From: Aurelia coerulea
Taxonomy: Eukaryota; Cnidaria; Scyphozoa; Semaeostomeae; Ulmaridae
Assembly: GCA_039566865.1 (NCBI GenBank)
Contig: CM076956.1
Coordinates: forward strand, 10,861,511 to 10,925,510
DNA length: 64,000 bases
Direction: 5' to 3'
Shown here one piece after another: positions 20,601 through 28,600 of the stretch (its first letter is position 1; the number at the start of each line of letters is the position of its first letter). The translations under genes were made by a program, and so were the position numbers. The notes under the pieces are model-generated. The model was not told where the DNA came from. It did no database searches and worked only from the letters and a program-made list of their open reading frames with translations.

Positions 20601-22396
20601 GAAAGGGAGCTTTGTAACTCTATTGCCTCGTCAGCAGCCTTTGCACCTGTCAGGCAATCGTCGACATACATATTTTCCAGAATTTCTTTTGCAGCATCTG
20701 GGTACTGTTCTTTGTTTCTTTCGGCATGACTTTGTACCGTACTTATAGCTAGGAAAGGACTACAGTTTACTCCAAAAGTAACTCGCTGCATCCTGTAAAC
20801 TTTAGGCTCTTTGTTTGTCTGCATGTCTCGCCATAGATACCGATGAACATCTCGATCTTTCTCTGCAAGTTGAATCTGTAAAAACATCTTCTTGATATCT
20901 GCCATAAGTGCTATTGGATGACTTCTGAAACGAATGAGAACTGACACTAAATTCGGTTGCAAAGCAGGACCTTGTAGGATGCAATCGTTCAAGGATGGTT
21001 CATGTCCAACTTTTGCTGAAGCATCAAAAACTATCCTAGTTTTCGTAGTTGTCTTGTCGCTTCTGTAAACTGCATGATGTGGCAAATATCTCACTTTATT
21101 TTCTGATTGATGAATGCTCTCTGGCTTTACTTCCTCTGCAAATCCTTCTCTGGCATACTGTGTAATAGCTTCTGAATAATCTTGCTGTTTGATTTCATCA
21201 CGCTTCAAATTGTTCTCTATACCTTTAAGCCTTTGGACAGCTTGATGGTAATTATCTTTCAACTCTGGGTGATCGCGTTTCCAAGGAATTGAAGCTTGAT
21301 ATCTCTTGCCATCAAAGCTAAGACCTTCTTTGAATTGTGCTATCGCATCAATTTCCTCCATTGACTTCTGAGCTTTATCTTCAACTATACCGATTGATTC
21401 TAAATCCCAAAAGTGCTTGAGACTCGTGGTAGCTTCTTCTACATCAACCGTTGAGAACATCGCAGTGGTTGTAACTTGCTTCTGACTTTCAAATGAACCA
21501 CATAAAATCCAACCTAACTTTGAACTGACGGCTGTTGGTTCATCATTACATCTTCCTTTCTTAATTTCATCCTCGATGATTCTATAATAGTGGTCTGCTC
21601 CAATTAATATGTCTACTTGTTCTTTTCCACTTTGGTATGTGTCAGCTAGCTTTATTCCTTGTAGGTATTGATACTTTGACAGATCAATGTTGACATTTTG
21701 CAATGGAGCACAAATTTTATCGATTGCCAATGCTTCAATTTCAATTGGACTTTCATTCATACTACTCTGTGATCCCTTAATTCTAAACTTAACTCTTTGC
21801 ATTTTCTTTGATTTGATCACCTCTCCTCCAAGGGTAGAAATACTCAAAGTTTCAACTGGACCCTTTAAATCTAAACACTCAGCAATGTTCTTCCTTATGT
21901 ACGATCTTTGACTTCCTGTATCAAAGAGAATTCTAACTTGAATTTCCTGAGGACCATCAGTTGTCAGAAATGCTGATGCTGTTTGTAGTAGCACTTGTTT
22001 CGATGTGTTTGAGGCTGCTGTTAATCCACTGATTGCTCCAACTTGCTGATTTTGATTACTTTCTGGATTATCTGGATGAAGTAAACGATTGTGCTTTCTT
22101 CCGCAGCCTTCTACTGTGCAGCTTGGGTGTCTACAGTTTCCTGAGTTATGACCTCCATTTGATGGCTTTAGACAATTGAAGCACAGCTTATTCTCTTTAG
22201 CAACTTCCCATCTTTTTTGAGTGCTCATCTTCTTTGCTGAATAACATTGTACAGTATCATGGCCTTGTTTATTACAAAAACCACATTTGCTGTTTCTTGG
22301 CAGACTTACATTCCAATCCTGATGCTGAAGAGATTCCTTTCTTGTTGAAATGATTAGCTTGAGTTCTATTGAGGCTTTTACTGCTATTATGACCAC
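17606..22396 (-). CDS. pol: BEL/Pao Pol polyprotein (nucleocapsid fingers, protease, RT, RNase H, integrase)
   Basis: Polyprotein of 1,596 codons that makes the enzymes for reverse transcription and integration. The first Met is only the first in this frame; translation probably enters from gag. Zinc knuckle CGFCNKQGHDTVQC at 38-51 and a second Cys/His cluster at 72-107; aspartic protease with FDTGS at 158-162; reverse transcriptase with MADIKKMF (Asp500) and YVDD at 577-580; RNase H with FGDAS (Asp759), RLELLA (Glu803) and WADSS (Asp832). Integrase finger at about 1045-1125, repeated at 1132-1212; catalytic triad Asp1232 (VDFAGP), Asp1294 (QSDNAKTF), Glu1352 (GGWWERIVKS); DUF5641-like tail at about 1440-1530. 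The frame overlaps the end of gag by 125 bp in the +1 frame. It reads through the polypurine tract and stops inside the LTR. No internal stop is seen, but the duplicated finger may impair integrase. Confidence 0.95.
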   Translation of the reverse strand: MVIIAVKASIELKLIISTRKESLQHQDWNVSLPRNSKCGFCNKQGHDTVQCYSAKKMSTQKRWEVAKENKLCFNCLKPSNGGHNSGNCRHPSCTVEGCGRKHNRLLHPDNPESNQNQQVGAISGLTAASNTSKQVLLQTASAFLTTDGPQEIQVRILFDTGSQRSYIRKNIAECLDLKGPVETLSISTLGGEVIKSKKMQRVKFRIKGSQSSMNESPIEIEALAIDKICAPLQNVNIDLSKYQYLQGIKLADTYQSGKEQVDILIGADHYYRIIEDEIKKGRCNDEPTAVSSKLGWILCGSFESQKQVTTTAMFSTVDVEEATTSLKHFWDLESIGIVEDKAQKSMEEIDAIAQFKEGLSFDGKRYQASIPWKRDHPELKDNYHQAVQRLKGIENNLKRDEIKQQDYSEAITQYAREGFAEEVKPESIHQSENKVRYLPHHAVYRSDKTTTKTRIVFDASAKVGHEPSLNDCILQGPALQPNLVSVLIRFRSHPIALMADIKKMFLQIQLAEKDRDVHRYLWRDMQTNKEPKVYRMQRVTFGVNCSPFLAISTVQSHAERNKEQYPDAAKEILENMYVDDCLTGAKAADEAIELQSSLSSMMKSGGFQLAKWASNSEKVIQEIKPEERAPSLTVCFNERESIKALGMSWDTRNDCFFFNVAKSILESKDCETKRSLLSLASKIFDPMGLLSPFVLRAKMLFQELWSRGLQWDDKLPSDILSQWRSWKVELSDVNDIKIPRCFTANAGTTERVEIHGFGDASPKAYGAAVYVRTVDMNGHINTKLVMSKSRVAPLKRVTLPRLELLASVINTRLVSFVAESMKREISKVVLWADSSIALYWIKGPSSKWKPFVANRVEEIQSKFSPDHWRYCPGKENPADCLTRGLTCRDLHQTEKWWTGPSWLSLPSKQWPCNITANETVTNMASQESRKTVQMLATIELKEIIDPERHSSWLKLVRVTAIVFRAVQLFKKIKQQPKQERPWQGPSAEELREAEMYLYRRVQSETYKEELQALSDGKQVSRSSRILMLDPFYDSRDKVLRVGGRLQNSDLPEEAKHQVILPHGHSIVEKKIMQVHQQSICAGPSTTLAVLRQKIWITQGLRDVKRVIQNCRSCRRQHTAACSQKMTAYSSLLQNSDLPEEAKHQVILPHGHSIVEKKIMQVHQQSICAGPSTTLAVLRQKIWITQGLRDVKRVIQNCRSCRRQHTAACSQKMGNLPKERVQSSLAFTHVGVDFAGPLYTRTKNDVQKAYICLFTCASSRMTHLELTDSLNTDDFLQAFRRMINRRGLCQSLQSDNAKTFKAADRTLQQLFASSKIRRLKQIDQNRVARELASLGIKWKFITERSPWRGGWWERIVKSVKVPLKKVLGNALLSSTELYTILTDIEAMINSRPLTYMGDDIRDPEPITPAHLAIGRSLRSIPNGSIKKEDRGQVVQRFLYHQRLLNHFWKRWRLEYLQKLSIRNKWKIEKPSIDIGDVVLISDDNVQRGKWPMGRISQVHPGKDGLIRTATLQTQKGELRRPIQRLHHLEVQQSQVDRELETVHQTRTPNVVVPPETLQKNNEEVDLMPRDQGGENVPFRTRSGRVAKPTRRFPYTKA
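17676..17688 (-). other. Polypurine tract next to the 3' LTR
   Basis: On the minus strand the 13 bases AAGGGGGGGAGAA directly abut the LTR edge at 17675, the expected place for the primer of plus-strand DNA synthesis. The tract lies inside the pol reading frame. Confidence 0.88.
18761..19265 (-). repeat. In-frame tandem duplication of the integrase zinc-finger segment
   Basis: Bases 18761-19004 and 19022-19265 (244 bp each) appear identical, with an offset of 261 bp (87 codons), so the pol frame stays open. The 17 bp between them (19005-19021) copy 18775-18791, so GAGCAAGCTGCTGTATGCTG stands three times, at 18771, 19001 and 19032. This nested pattern fits two template switches during reverse transcription, or a duplication with templated filler. 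In protein terms residues 1045-1125 recur at 1132-1212, joined by TAYSSL. Confidence 0.93.
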
Positions 22397-23564
22397 TTGA
22401 GCTGCTGTTCTCTATTTGGCTTCTCTCTCCTGCTTCTCTTGACAATACATGTCTATTCAAAAACTTGAAAAATAAATCAATTGTGATTTCAGTGTCCTCG
22501 AGATCTGACACTTCAAGCTCCCATCTTTCTGCTAAATTCTGAGGCAACTTCATTTCTAAGAGGGGTATAAGAACCATTTGAACATCTGGATTGTCTTCTG
22601 ATTTGAATCCTAAGCCTTCTAGTGCTCTTATCCTGTTCTGGAGGGTATCATGTAGTTGACGTAGTGTTGCTGCTTTCACATTATCTTTGATTTCAAACTT
22701 AACAATTGACTTTACCAATGAAGCAACAATGATTCTTTTCCTGCCAAATCTGTGGAAAATGGTTGCAACTGCTGGCTCATAATTTGCGGATGTTGTTTCA
22801 AAGCCATCGATTGCTTGCAATGCAGTGCCTTTAAGACTTGCTCTTAAATATGAGAATTTCTGTGCAGCTGATAAATCTCTATTGTCATGAACAGCACATT
22901 TGAACTGATCCCAGTAAGCTGTGAACTTGAGGATATCCCCACTAAATACAGGCAGATCAAATTTAGGCAGCTTTATCTCCTTGTGATGTCTTTCGGACGA
23001 ATTCACACTCTCTGTATCAGCAGCAACGGATAGTTCGGTAATGAACCTTTGAGCTTTGTTCATAGCGCTTCGGATCTTACGATGATATTCAGAAAACTGT
23101 TGACACTCATCGTCTACCTCTTCGTCTCCAATCAAACCCATGATTTCATGATTAAGATTCTCGTGAATTTGCCTTTGCTTGTTTAATTCTTGCAAGCTGC
23201 TTTGTACTTCAACAATATTATCTGATGACTGCATAAAGTCGACCATATCATCCATGATACCATTTATATTCACCTTCAAACATTTTTCTCTCCTTCTTTT
23301 ATTGCTAAGCTCTGTTTTTTCAGGACTTTTTGTACTGGATGATGATGAAGTATTAAGATTATCTCCAGCAAATACAGCTTCATGTTTGATTTGGTTCAAA
23401 TGATCTTTCAGGCGCTTAGCTACAGTTCTCCTATTTCCCTTAGACGAAAGTCCCCTTCTCTGTAGCTCTTCTCGAATATCTTCAAGGGATAACTGATCCA
23501 TTTTTACCACTTCAAAGTTGCTGGGTATCTCTGAATCCATGCTAGGCAAATCATTGTCAAACAA
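22272..23564 (-). CDS. gag: BEL/Pao Gag with SAP-like N-terminus
   Basis: 430 codons starting MFDNDLPSMD, the first ATG of the long frame after the leader. Residues about 23-57 (LSLEDIREELQRRGLSSKGN, then a basic helix TVAKRLKDHL) resemble a SAP motif, a helix-turn-helix known for binding AT-rich scaffold-attachment DNA. A Ser-rich and charged linker follows, with the basic run NKRRREK (88-94), a possible nuclear signal. Residues about 198-345, starting LPKFDLPVFSGD and including KFSYLRASLKGTALQAI, match the DUF1759 Gag family of BEL/Pao elements. The frame stops at MWFL just where the zinc knuckle begins in the +1 frame. Gag should form the particle and bind the RNA; as written it lacks its zinc fingers unless ribosomes change frame. 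Confidence 0.93.
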   Translation of the reverse strand: MFDNDLPSMDSEIPSNFEVVKMDQLSLEDIREELQRRGLSSKGNRRTVAKRLKDHLNQIKHEAVFAGDNLNTSSSSSTKSPEKTELSNKRRREKCLKVNINGIMDDMVDFMQSSDNIVEVQSSLQELNKQRQIHENLNHEIMGLIGDEEVDDECQQFSEYHRKIRSAMNKAQRFITELSVAADTESVNSSERHHKEIKLPKFDLPVFSGDILKFTAYWDQFKCAVHDNRDLSAAQKFSYLRASLKGTALQAIDGFETTSANYEPAVATIFHRFGRKRIIVASLVKSIVKFEIKDNVKAATLRQLHDTLQNRIRALEGLGFKSEDNPDVQMVLIPLLEMKLPQNLAERWELEVSDLEDTEITIDLFFKFLNRHVLSREAGERSQIENSSSSGHNSSKSLNRTQANHFNKKGISSASGLECKSAKKQQMWFL

Positions 23565-23873
23565 TAATCAAATGGGTACATCCATAAAAGTGTCCGGTAA
23601 ATAAAGTGTCCGTTGGGTGTCCGACGTCCGTGTCTCTATCTATCCGGCTCGGTGGGCCATGTTAAAAGTGGATGGACCATTTGATATTTTGACCAATTTA
23701 ATTTACGTTCTTTTCGGAGCCTCTGCGGGGTCTATCGACTGTCAGTTAATGCGGAGGAGCAAACCAAGACTGTTTGAAGTAACGAAATTCTGCATGTAAA
23801 CCAACTAACAAATATTTATAAAACGATACTAGTAATACTAGAAAATGTCCGTGATCGTTTGTCCAATAATCAA
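23565..23873 (-). other. Leader between 5' LTR and gag
   Basis: 309 bp of untranslated leader. The part nearest gag (23565-23663) is also present in the inverted fragment on the left. It holds two near-repeats of AGTGTCCG (AAGTGTCCGG and AAGTGTCCGT) and a GGTGTCCGACGTCCGTGTC stretch on the plus strand. The rest (about 23664-23873) is unique in the window and would carry the packaging signals. No open frame of interest. Confidence 0.75.
23848..23865 (-). other. Candidate tRNA primer-binding site
   Basis: On the minus strand, 8 nt after the LTR ends, the leader reads TGGACAAACGATCACGG. A primer site must begin TGG to pair with a tRNA 3' CCA. The tRNA cannot be named from the sequence alone, and the 8-nt gap is larger than in many elements, so this is tentative. 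Confidence 0.4.
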
Positions 23874-24486
23874 TGAGTCCACATCGTTCTCTAATCACGT
23901 AGCGCAGCCAGCGGCTAAACAAGGGCGCTGTCAGTTCTTTCGGGTCTATATTCTTCTGGGCGATCTATTAACGATGTTTAAACTTCTTCGTTAAATTCTC
24001 GTAGCGCAGCCAGCGGCTAAACAAAGGCGCTGTCAGTCCCGTTCGACGTTCAATTTATTCGTTGTGCATCGGCACTAAAATCCATCTGTGTTCGGTGTGC
24101 ATCTGCACTAAATTCTTCTTTATTTGGTGTGCTTCGGCACGAAAACTCTTGTTTATTTGTTGTGCATCGGCACGATAATCCTTGTTGAAGACTTAATGTC
24201 TTTTCTTGGGCTTCGGCCCGATAAAACAATCTTTCCGACTGTTTTCTCCAAAAACTGTGTTCTTACAACCAGCGAATAAAAAACAAAAACTGTTTGCGTC
24301 CACGCATCAATGAATCCAATTATCAGTTAGCTGTAAACAGCTCTAAACAATAACGCCATTGTGTTGTGCTTCCAGTGAACAATGTTCAATGAAAGACTCT
24401 TTGAAATTCTGTGATTTCACGCTTTTGTGTAAGGAAATCTCCTAGTCGGCTTGGCAACCCGCCCCGAACGGGTTCGAAACGGAACA
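23874..24486 (-). repeat. 5' LTR, 613 bp
   Basis: Direct repeat of 17062-17675 (offset 6,811-6,812) with three differences, bounded by TG...CA. It contains the promoter side of the element by position; I could not recognise a convincing TATA box. Its right end (GGAACA) meets satellite B at ATATTTTCAAAC, unit position about 133. The satellite on the far left of the locus breaks off at unit position about 17, so the satellite phase is not continuous across the locus. Confidence 0.95.
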
Positions 24487-25245
24487 ATATTTTCAAACAT
24501 TTGAAACCTTATCAGGGTAATGAGGCTCAAATGATAGTGAATTTACGAGACAAAAGGAGGTCAAAACACAGTTTATGGTTCAAAATATATGAATTCACCG
24601 TCAATGAATATACTAGGAAACTTAGTTTGCTGCAATTCGTCAAATTAAGCTTTATATTTTCAAACATTTGAAACCTCATCAGGTTAATGAGGCTCAAATG
24701 ATAGTGAATTTACGAGACAAAAGGAGGTCAGAACACAGTTTATAGTTCAAAATATATGAATTCAACGTCAATGAATAGATTAGGAAACTTAGTTTGCTGC
24801 AATTCGTCAAATTAAGCTTTATATTTTCAAACATTTGAAACCTCATCAAGTTAATGAGGCTCAAATGATAGTGAATTTACGAGACAAAAGGAGGTCAGAA
24901 CACAGTTTATAGTTCAAAATATATGAATTCACTGTCAATGAATGAACCATGAAACTTAGCTTGCTGCAAATCGTCAAATTAAGCTTTATATTTTGAAACA
25001 TTTGAAACCTCATCAGGTTAATGAGGCTGAAATGATAGTGAATTTACGAGACCAAAGGAGGTCAAAACACAGATTATAGTTCAAAATATATGAATTCATG
25101 GTCAATGAATGGACTATGAAACTTAGCTTGCTGCAAATCGTCAAATTGAGCTTTATATTTTGAAACATTTGAAACCTCATCAGCTTAATGAGGCTCAAAT
25201 GATAGTGAAATTACGAGACAAAAGGAGGTCAAAACACAGTTTATA
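24487..25245. repeat. Satellite B, about 4.5 units of left-block type
   Basis: 167-bp units carrying left-block markers (CACCGTCAATGAATATACTAGG, AAATTAAGC, TTATGGTTC). They end at the TA at 25244-25245, where the foldback element is inserted. No gene. Confidence 0.95.
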
Positions 25246-25685
25246 CCGGGTGACCCAGAAAAAAGTGACCCAACGCAATCTGTTATAGAAAAAAAAGTAA
25301 GTGGCAGATTGAAATATTTCAAACGTTGTTTTGTCGCTAAAAGACCAGCCTACATTACGAGTATTTTTTGCAATTTTTTTGGGCACGGGAAAGTTCCCAA
25401 ATTAAGGATCTTGACGAAAAGGGCAGGCTTGAAATTCTCAAAAAGTCGTCAAAAACAAGGGATAGATTTGAAGCCATTTCAGATCTTCGAAACAACGAGG
25501 AGCGTGTTTCTTTCTGCCTGAGAATATTTTCAAGTACCTAGGGACTGTAAACTTGCTGTGAAGACTTCCGACTGTGTTGCCTATTCCCAGTTTGAAATGA
25601 AACACGCTCCTCGTTGTTTTGAAGATTTGAAATGGCTGTAAATCGATGCCCTGTTTTTGAAGACTTTTTGAGGATTTCAGGCATG
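25246..25685. mobile_element. Foldback/MITE-like insertion in a TA site, 440 bp
   Basis: A non-satellite block interrupts a satellite unit at TTTA-TA. The satellite resumes in phase with a second TA (25686-25687), as expected from a TA target duplication. Inside are two inverted arms of about 85 bp, 25427-25510 and 25599-25683. They share, in opposite orientation, TCAAAAAGTC, AGCCATTTCA and AACAACGAGGAGCGTGTTTC with scattered mismatches, around an 88-bp loop. The outer left 180 bp (starting CCGGGTGACCCAG, with a second GTGACCC 20 bp on) has no counterpart at the right end, so the terminal repeats are not symmetrical. No transposase. It could be a Tc1/mariner-type MITE or a foldback element; the family is not recognised. 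Confidence 0.8.
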
Positions 25686-28600
25686 TAGTTCAAAATATAT
25701 GAATTCACGGTCAATGAATGGACTATGAAACTTAGCTTGCTGCAATTCGTCAAATTGAGCTTTATATTTTCAAACATTTGAAACCTCATCAGGTTAATGA
25801 GGCTCAAATGATAGTGAATTTACGAGACAAAAGGAGGTCAAAACACAGTTTATAGTTCAAAATATATGAATTCACGGTCAATGAATGGACCATGAAACTT
25901 AGCTTGCTGCAAATCGTCAAATTGAGCTTTATATTTTCAAACATTTGAAACCTCATCAGGTTAATGAGGCTCAAATGATAGTGAATTTACGAGACAAAAG
26001 GAGGTCAAAACACAGTTTATAGTTCAAAATATATGAATTCACGGTCAATGAATGGACTATGAAACTTAGCTTGCTGCAATTCGTCAAATTGAGCTTTATA
26101 TTTTCAAACATTTGAAACCTCATCAGGTTAATGAGGCTCAAATGATAGTGAATTTACGAGACAAAAGGAGGTCAAAACACAGTTTATAGTTCAAAATATA
26201 TGAATTCACGGTCAATGAATGGACTATGAAACTTAGCTTGCTGCAATTCGTCAAATTGAGCTTTATATTTTCAAACATTTGAAACCTCATCAGGTTAATG
26301 AGGCTCAAATGATAGTGAATTTACGAGACAAAAGGAGGTCAAAACACAGTTTATAGTTCAAAATATATGAATTCACGGTCAATGAATGAACCATGAAACT
26401 TAGCTTGCTGCAAATCGTCAAATTGAGCTTTATATTTTCAAACATTTGAAACCTCATCAGGTTAATGAGGCTCAAATGATAGTGAATTTACGAGACAAAA
26501 GGAGGTCAAAACACAGTTTATAGTTCAAAATATATGAATTCACGGTCAATGAATGGACCATGAAACTTAGCTTGCTGCAATTCGTCAAATTGAGCTTTAT
26601 ATTTTCAAACATTTGAAACCTCATCAGGTTAATGAGGCTCAAATGATAGTGAATTTACGAGACAAAAGGAGGTCAAAACACAGTTTATAGTTCAAAATAT
26701 ATGAATTCACGGTCAATGAATGGACTATGAAACTTAGCTTGCTGCAATTCGTCAAATTGAGCTTTATATTTTCAAACATTTGAAACCTGATCAGGTTAAT
26801 GAGGCTCAAATGATAGTGAATTTACGAGACAAAAGGAGGTCAAACACAGTTTATAGTACAAAATATATGAATTCACGGTCAATGAATGGACTATGAAACT
26901 TAGCTTGCTGCAATTCGTCAAATTGAGCTTTATATTTTCAAACATTTGAAACCTCATCAGGTTAATGAGGCTCAAATGATAGTGAATTTACGAGACAAAA
27001 GGAGGTCAAAACACAGTTTATAGTTCAAAATATATGAATTCACGGTCAATGAATGGACCATGAAACTTAGCTTGCTGCAAATCGTCAAATTGAGCTTTAT
27101 ATTTTCAAACATTTGAAACCTCATCAGGTTAATGAGGCTCAAATGATAGTGAATTTACGAGACAAAAGGAGGTCAAAACACAGTTTATAGTTCAAAATAT
27201 ATGAATTCACTGTCAATGAATGGACTATGAAACTTAGCTTGCTGCAAATCGTCAAATTGAGCTTTATATTTTCAAACATTTGAAACCTCATCAGGTTAAT
27301 GAGGCTCAAATGATAGTGAATTTACTAGAAAAAAGGAGGTAAAAACACAGTTTATAGTTCAAAATATATGAATTCACGGTCAATGAATGGACTAGGAAAC
27401 TTAGTTTGCTGCAATTCGTCAAATTGAGCTTTATATTTTCAAACATTTGAAACCTCATCAGGTTAATGAGGCTCAAATGATAGTGAATTTACGAGACAAA
27501 AGGAGGTCAAAACACAGTTTATAGTTCAAAATATATGAATTCACTGTCAATGAATGGACCATGAAACTTAGCTTGCTGCAAATCGTCAAATTGAGCTTTA
27601 TATTTTCAAACATTTGAAACCTCATCAGGTTAATGAGGCTCAAATGATAGTGAATTTACGAGACAAAAGGAGGTCAGAACACAGTTTATAGTTCAAAATA
27701 TATGAATTCACTGTCAATGAATGGACCATGAAACTTAGCTTGCTGCAAATCGTCAAATTGAGCTTTATATTTTCAAACATTTGAAACCTCATCAGGTTAA
27801 TGAGGCTCAAATGATAGTGAATTTACGAGACAAAAGGAGGTCAAAACACAGTTTATAGTTCAAAATATATGAATTCACGGTCAATGAATGGACTATGAAA
27901 CTTAGCTTGCTGCAATTCGTCAAATTGAGCTTTATATTTTCAAACATTTGAAACCTCATCAGCTTAATGAGGCTCAAATGATAGTGAATTTACGAGACAA
28001 AAGGAGGTCAAAACACAGTTTATAGTTCAAAATATATGAATTCACGGTCAATGAATGGACTATGAAACTTAGCTTGCTGCAAATCGTCAAATTGAGCTTT
28101 ATATTTTCAAACATTTGAAACCTCATCAGGTTAATGAGGCTCAAATGATAGTGAATTTACGAGACAAAAGGAGGTCAAAACACAGTTTATAGTTCAAAAT
28201 ATATGAATTCACGGTCAATGAATGGACTATGAAACTTAGCTTGCTGCAATTCGTCAAATTGAGCTTTATATTTTCAAACATTTGAAACCTCATCAGGTTA
28301 ATGAGGCTCAAATGATAGTGAATTTACGAGACAAAAGGAGGTCAAAACACAGTTTATAGTTCAAAATATATGAATTCACGGTCAATGAATGGACTATGAA
28401 ACTTAGCTTGCTGCAATTCGTCAAATTGAGCTTTATATTTTCAAACATTTGAAACCTCATCAGGTTAATGAGGCTCAAATGATAGTGAATTTACGAGACA
28501 AAAGGAGGTCAAAACACAGTTTATAGTTCAAAATATATGAATTCACGGTCAATGAATGGACTATGAAACTTAGTTTGCTGCAATTCGTCAAATTGAGCTT

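Larger units (their letters stand above)
17062..24486 (-). mobile_element. Complete BEL/Pao-type LTR retrotransposon, 7,425 bp
   Basis: Transcribed right to left. Its order on the minus strand is 5' LTR (24486-23874), leader with a candidate primer site, gag (23564-22272), pol (to 17606), polypurine tract (17688-17676), 3' LTR (17675-17062). Both LTRs start TG and end CA and are near-identical, so the insertion is recent. The domain order protease, reverse transcriptase, RNase H, integrase, with a DUF1758-type protease, Pao-type reverse transcriptase (YVDD) and a DUF5641-like C-terminus, is that of BEL/Pao. No env frame is present. The flanks give no clean 4-6 bp target duplication: TCATT precedes 17062, while ATATT follows 24486. 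The left flank is not satellite but an inverted piece of the same family. Gag and pol are in different frames, and the integrase finger is duplicated. Confidence 0.95.

Noticed and set aside
18180..21911. Plus-strand open frames of 69-120 codons inside pol
   Set aside because: Shadows antisense to a well-supported polyprotein; none has a recognisable domain.
17062..24486. An env gene or errantivirus-like third frame
   Set aside because: After integrase and the DUF5641-like tail there is only polypurine tract and LTR; no third open frame and no membrane segment.
17057..24491. Target-site duplication for the full element
   Set aside because: Flanks TCATT and ATATT share only ATT, too little for a 4-6 bp duplication, and the left flank is not satellite.
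24411..24671. Frame spanning LTR and satellite, and similar chimeric frames at 15524-15772 and 25195-25807
   Set aside because: They cross element borders and consist of satellite plus inserted sequence; no domain.
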